From: an uncultured Phycisphaerales bacterium
Lineage (GTDB): Bacteria; Planctomycetota; Phycisphaerae; Phycisphaerales; UBA1924
Direction: 5' to 3'
Assembly (NCBI GenBank): GCA_937891445.1
Contig: CALAFV010000363.1
Span: forward strand, 1-7,324
Length of the DNA stretch: 7,324 nucleotides
In this document: positions 4,428-7,324 of the stretch, piece after piece
Layout of the letters: the number at the start of each line of letters is the position of its first letter
Position numbering within the stretch: the stretch's first letter is position 1
Program-made: the position numbers and the translations under genes
Notes under the pieces: generated by a model
What the model was told of the DNA's origin: nothing
Seen by the model: the letters and a program-made list of their open reading frames with translations, nothing else
Database searches by the model: none

Positions 4428-6872
4428 TCACACCGGCGTCGCGATCGCCGTCAGGTCCTGCGCCTGCCACATCCCGCCGACCTGCCACCAGTACCGGAAG
4501 ACGCTCCCGTCCTCCTCGGCGCCCACGATCGAGATCGTGTCGCCGTACGGCACGCCCGTCAGCGGACCGCCCGGAACCGGACCGTTCTCGACGATCTCCG
4601 ACAGCGGCGAGGCGATCCACGTGTCCTCGCCCATCAGATCAACGACCTGCGGCGACCACCAGTACACGACCAGCCGCCCCTCCGTGTCCGCCGCGACAAC
4701 GTTCAGCCCGCCCCAACTCGTCACGTACGACGCCACCGACTCGGCCTGCACCAGCGGCCCGCCGATCAGCGTGGTCAGATTGTCGTTGGCCCACTGACCC
4801 TGGAACGCCGGCACCCACCACGTCACGGTGAGTTCCCCCGCCTCGTTCACGCCGGCAATGTTGATCCCGTCCCAGGATGTCAGGTACGCCGTCAGCCCGC
4901 CGACCACCGGCGCCGCCCCGGTGATCGCGCTCAGGTTCGCGACCGACCACTTCTCCATCCCCGGCGCCCACCACACGCTGTGGATGTTCCCCTGCGCATC
5001 CAGCCCCGCGATGTTCAGCCCGTTCCAGCGCGTCACGTAACTGATCAGGTCCCCCGTGAACGCCGGCGTCGTCAGCCCCTGCGGCACGAGGTCGCGCTGC
5101 GTCAGGTTGAACGCGGTCCACGCGTACCCGCCGGTCCCCAGGCCGCCGGTCTGCTGGTACACGATCAGGTCGCCGTCGGCCGCCAGCCCCGCCACCATCA
5201 CCAGGCCGTCGATCGTGATGAACGACGTCATCGCCCCGGTGATCATCTCGGCCCCGGCGACCTCCGCCGTCAGGTTGCGGAAGTCCCACGAGCCGCCGTT
5301 GCCGCGGTACAGAATGAGCCCGGAGTCCGACTGCGCCACGACGTACGCCAGGTTGTCCTTCGGATCCGTCCACGTCAGCAGATCGCCGCGCACCGCCGGC
5401 CCACCCGCCGCCGCCAGCAGGTCCGTCACCGTCCACGCCCCGCCGGCGCTCTGCCGGAAGACGATCGGCCGCCCCTCCACGTTCATCGCCGACACCGTCA
5501 GCGCCCCGCTCGGCGGCGAAGCCGTCCCGAACAGCGTGGAGCCCGGCTCGGCCGCCCACGGGTTGCCGCCCCCGCCGCCCAGCGTGTGCTCGATCGTCAG
5601 CGCGTACACCCCCGTGGAGTTCAGGTCGTCGGCGAAGACCGCGACGTAATACGTCCGCCCCCCCACCGCGTTGAACGTCAGCACCGCGTCGGTCCCGTCC
5701 CCGTCGTCGGCGCCCCCGCCCAGCGGGCTCCCCTCGGCGCTGTAGTACGCCAGCCCCACGTCCAGCCCGCCCGTCCCCGTGATCGCGCGCACCACGATCA
5801 CGCCCGACTCCGGCGCGACGAAGCGGAACAGGTCCGTGTCCCCCGCAAACTCGATCATCCCCGCCGCGGCGCCGGTCCCGCCTGCGGGCACCTCCACCAG
5901 CGTCGCCCCGGCCAGGTCCCCCAGATCCGCGTGGTCGTCGTCGTTCTCGGTGATCTGCGCAAGCCGCGCATCGACCTTGACGTTGAACTCCCCCACCGTC
6001 GCCGCCGCGGTGTACGCGAGCCCCGTCGAGAGGTTCGTGAACCGCACCACGTACGACCCCGCCGGCACCGCGATCTGGTAGTTCCCGGCGTCGTCCGTCG
6101 TGTACGTCCCCACGATGTTGAACGGGTCGGCCGCCGGCGCAACGTCGATGCGCACGTTCGCGATCCCCTCTCCGATGTTGTAGAACTCGTTGCCGTTGAC
6201 GTCGTCGTACACCACCCCGAGGATGTACTTCCGCGACGGATTCTGCTGGACGCCGAACATCTCCGTGTAGAAGTCGAAGTACGGGCCGATGTTCGTGAAC
6301 GCGAATCCGGCGCCGAACTCGTCGTAGTGGAACGTCGACGTGAAGTTCGTGTGCAGGCTGAAGATGTTCTTGCGGTGCCCGACCGACGCGATCCACTCGC
6401 GGTGCGCCTGATCGATCGTCTCCTGCCCCGCCGCGATGTTCTCCCCCGCCACGCCCAGGTACCCCGCGTGCTGCGCCCGGTCCGTCGGGTCATCCCCATC
6501 CGGATTCACGTGGTCGAAGAAGTCCCGCTGCGCCATGTCCAGGCTGTGCATCCGCGCCGCGAGCGTCAGCGCCTCGCTCAGCGCCAGCGGTTCCGACGGC
6601 ACCAGCCGCGCGATCTCCGCCTGCGTCAGCCCCGCCGTCAGGTCGATCGTCGGCCCGTCCATCTGGTTGAGCCGGTCCTGCTCCGCCATCGGGTTCGCCC
6701 GCGCGCGGTTCACCAACTCCAGCAGGTACACCTCTTCCGCCGTCCAACTGAACCCCGCCAGCAGCATCCGCGGCTCAAGCCCCTCGGCGATCGCGCGCTG
6801 TTCCCGCTCCAGCGCGCGGCGGCGGCCGCGACCGGACCCACTGGACCGATATCCACTGAAGCCACCGAACAT
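4428..6872 (-). CDS. Secreted multidomain protein: LEPR motif, CAP/SCP, Cna-B-like, PPC-like and seven-repeat propeller
   Basis: This 814-residue protein starts at ATG 6872, chosen because GGAGG stands 6 nt upstream; in-frame starts further up lack this. The Arg-rich N-terminus carries LEPRMLLAG (32-40), the LEPR-x-LL type motif I associate with planctomycetal extracellular proteins; no standard signal peptide is visible. A CAP/SCP domain follows (about 45-207): ELVNRARANP, ARMHSLDMAQRDFFDH (H121), GENIAAG (E144), W..SVGHRKNI (H166) and YTEMFG (E204). Residues 216-300 resemble a Cna-B or carboxypeptidase-regulatory-like domain (YDDVNGNEFYNIGEGIANV, DDAGNYQIAVPAGSYVV). About 312-428 looks like a PPC domain (GDTDLFRFVAPESGVI, GGRTYYVAVFADD). 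From about 456 seven repeats of 40-60 residues share a pattern like YVTSWGGLNIAGLDA.G...VYWW...W...NL. A role in surface binding or adhesion is likely but unproven. The gene faces the NUDIX gene with 40 nt between their ends. Confidence 0.88.
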   Translation of the reverse strand: MFGGFSGYRSSGSGRGRRRALEREQRAIAEGLEPRMLLAGFSWTAEEVYLLELVNRARANPMAEQDRLNQMDGPTIDLTAGLTQAEIARLVPSEPLALSEALTLAARMHSLDMAQRDFFDHVNPDGDDPTDRAQHAGYLGVAGENIAAGQETIDQAHREWIASVGHRKNIFSLHTNFTSTFHYDEFGAGFAFTNIGPYFDFYTEMFGVQQNPSRKYILGVVYDDVNGNEFYNIGEGIANVRIDVAPAADPFNIVGTYTTDDAGNYQIAVPAGSYVVRFTNLSTGLAYTAAATVGEFNVKVDARLAQITENDDDHADLGDLAGATLVEVPAGGTGAAAGMIEFAGDTDLFRFVAPESGVIVVRAITGTGGLDVGLAYYSAEGSPLGGGADDGDGTDAVLTFNAVGGRTYYVAVFADDLNSTGVYALTIEHTLGGGGGNPWAAEPGSTLFGTASPPSGALTVSAMNVEGRPIVFRQSAGGAWTVTDLLAAAGGPAVRGDLLTWTDPKDNLAYVVAQSDSGLILYRGNGGSWDFRNLTAEVAGAEMITGAMTSFITIDGLVMVAGLAADGDLIVYQQTGGLGTGGYAWTAFNLTQRDLVPQGLTTPAFTGDLISYVTRWNGLNIAGLDAQGNIHSVWWAPGMEKWSVANLSAITGAAPVVGGLTAYLTSWDGINIAGVNEAGELTVTWWVPAFQGQWANDNLTTLIGGPLVQAESVASYVTSWGGLNVVAADTEGRLVVYWWSPQVVDLMGEDTWIASPLSEIVENGPVPGGPLTGVPYGDTISIVGAEEDGSVFRYWWQVGGMWQAQDLTAIATPV

Positions 6873-6878
6873 GACCAA

Positions 6879-6883
6879 CCTCC
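6879..6883 (-). promoter_or_regulatory. Ribosome binding site fixing the start of the CAP-domain protein
   Basis: GGAGG on the minus strand is followed by a 6-nt spacer and the ATG at 6872-6870. It is the best Shine-Dalgarno match among the minus-strand starts here and argues against the upstream in-frame ATG codons at 6938 and 6899. Confidence 0.75.
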
Positions 6884-7151
6884 GCGTGGGTGGGCGCATC
6901 TGATCTGTTAGGTTGGGGAATCGACGCGAACCAGGCAAGGGTTCACGAATAGCCGCCCAACCGGCGCGCCCTTGGCGCCGCCCCCCAGCGCATCCCGTAG
7001 GCCGGCATAGATTATCGGACCCTATCCCCCGCGCCCAGCACGATTTACGGAATCCCCGCCCCCCTGGATCTGGCGGAGAACTGAAGTTCCACCAGTCTCT
7101 TCAACCCCGAACCCCTCCCTGACTCCTCCCCGGTGCTCTCCCACACAGCCG
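6884..7151. other. Intergenic region upstream of the CAP-domain gene
   Basis: This stretch presumably holds the minus-strand promoter of the CAP-domain gene and perhaps a plus-strand promoter for the right-edge gene. AT-rich patches lie at about 7009-7017 (ATAGATTAT) and 7043-7047, but no paired -35 and -10 elements at normal spacing were found. No RNA gene, terminator or long repeat was recognised. One dyad, GAACTGAAGTTC, is listed separately. Confidence 0.5.
7078..7089. promoter_or_regulatory. GAAC-N4-GTTC dyad, like a Gram-positive-type LexA box
   Basis: GAACTGAAGTTC fits GAACnnnnGTTC, the core of the LexA/DinR operator in Bacillus and actinobacteria. It lies in the non-coding stretch about 62 nt before the possible right-edge gene. 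By chance about 0.1 such matches would be expected in a window of this size with even base composition. Whether this organism's LexA recognises such a site is unknown. Confidence 0.3.
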
Positions 7152-7324
7152 GTGGCCGCCGGAGCAGCCCCTCCGCTGCCCCCCGGATCGTCGCCCACTG
7201 CCGCCCCACGGACACCCCCGCCAGCCGGTGGGCCCACGCCCCTCGCACTTGACGTCCTCGACGCGCGCGACGGCAAGCTGATTGCGCACGGCGCTTACCG
7301 TCAGCCGGGCGCCGCCGTCTGGCG
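7152..7324 (+). CDS. Possible 5' end of an unidentified gene (cut by right edge)
   Basis: A plus frame from GTG 7152 is open to the right edge (57 complete codons). Its first part is Pro/Ala-rich and may be non-coding or a disordered N-terminus. The last 25 or so codons (LDVLDARDGKLIAHGAYRQ, then PGAAVW) look like real protein. They faintly recall the PUA-like strand of RlmI-type 23S rRNA methyltransferases, but too little is present to assign a function. No ribosome binding site precedes the GTG, and the frame is open further upstream, so the start is a guess. Confidence 0.35.
   Translation, partial: MAAGAAPPLPPGSSPTAAPRTPPPAGGPTPLALDVLDARDGKLIAHGAYRQPGAAVW

Noticed and set aside
4104..6911. 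Plus-strand frame of 935 codons opposite the CAP-domain gene
   Set aside because: Arg/His/Pro/Val-rich product with no domains; the opposite strand has clear CAP, Cna-B-like and propeller motifs with a good ribosome binding site.
7152..7324. Firm call of an RlmI-like rRNA methyltransferase at the right edge
   Set aside because: Only about 25 plausible residues are visible, and the upstream part does not match that family's N-terminus.

Overview
The window is GC-rich, with strongly G/C-biased third codon positions in the recognised genes. It looks like a chromosomal segment of a planctomycete, possibly from the Phycisphaerae. The best clue is the LEPR-x-LL type N-terminal motif (LEPRMLLAG) of the large secreted protein at the right; I associate this motif with planctomycetal extracellular proteins. 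No mobile element, tRNA, rRNA or CRISPR array was seen.

Layout. Positions 1-1280 (minus strand, cut by the left edge) hold a membrane-anchored PIN/TRAM protein of the YacL type. A divergent intergenic region (1281-1598) carries a bacterial SRP (4.5S-like) RNA on the plus strand, identified by its conserved helix-8 core and a long perfect terminal helix. It is followed by an octamer-spaced GGCC array and a possible 23-codon leader ORF that overlaps the next start. A plus-strand cluster then follows: dnaX (1599-3100), a YbaB/EbfC-family gene (3180-3557) and a NUDIX-fold gene (3599-4387). On the minus strand, convergent with them, 4428-6872 encodes an 814-residue secreted multidomain protein: LEPR motif, CAP/SCP domain, Cna-B-like domain, PPC-like domain and seven C-terminal repeats that probably form a beta-propeller. 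The last 450 bases are mostly non-coding, with the possible 5' end of another plus-strand gene at the right edge.

The strongest finding is in dnaX. The zero frame stops at codon 397, directly after a run of seven A in the phase A_AAA_AAA. The -1 frame continues for 105 codons to a tail that looks like a genuine tau C-terminus. A Shine-Dalgarno-like GGAGG lies 9 nt before the A run, and an 8-bp perfect hairpin begins 6 nt after it. This is the same three-part layout as the E. coli dnaX -1 frameshift signal, so the gene probably makes both a 396-residue gamma form and a 500-residue tau form. This DnaX also lacks the cysteine cluster that normally binds zinc in the clamp-loader ATPase domain.

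Functionally, the plus-strand cluster joins protein targeting (SRP RNA) with replication and recombination functions (clamp loader, YbaB). The neighbourhoods ffs/scr-dnaX and dnaX-ybaB are common in bacteria. The recR gene that often follows ybaB is absent here, and a NUDIX gene occupies its place.
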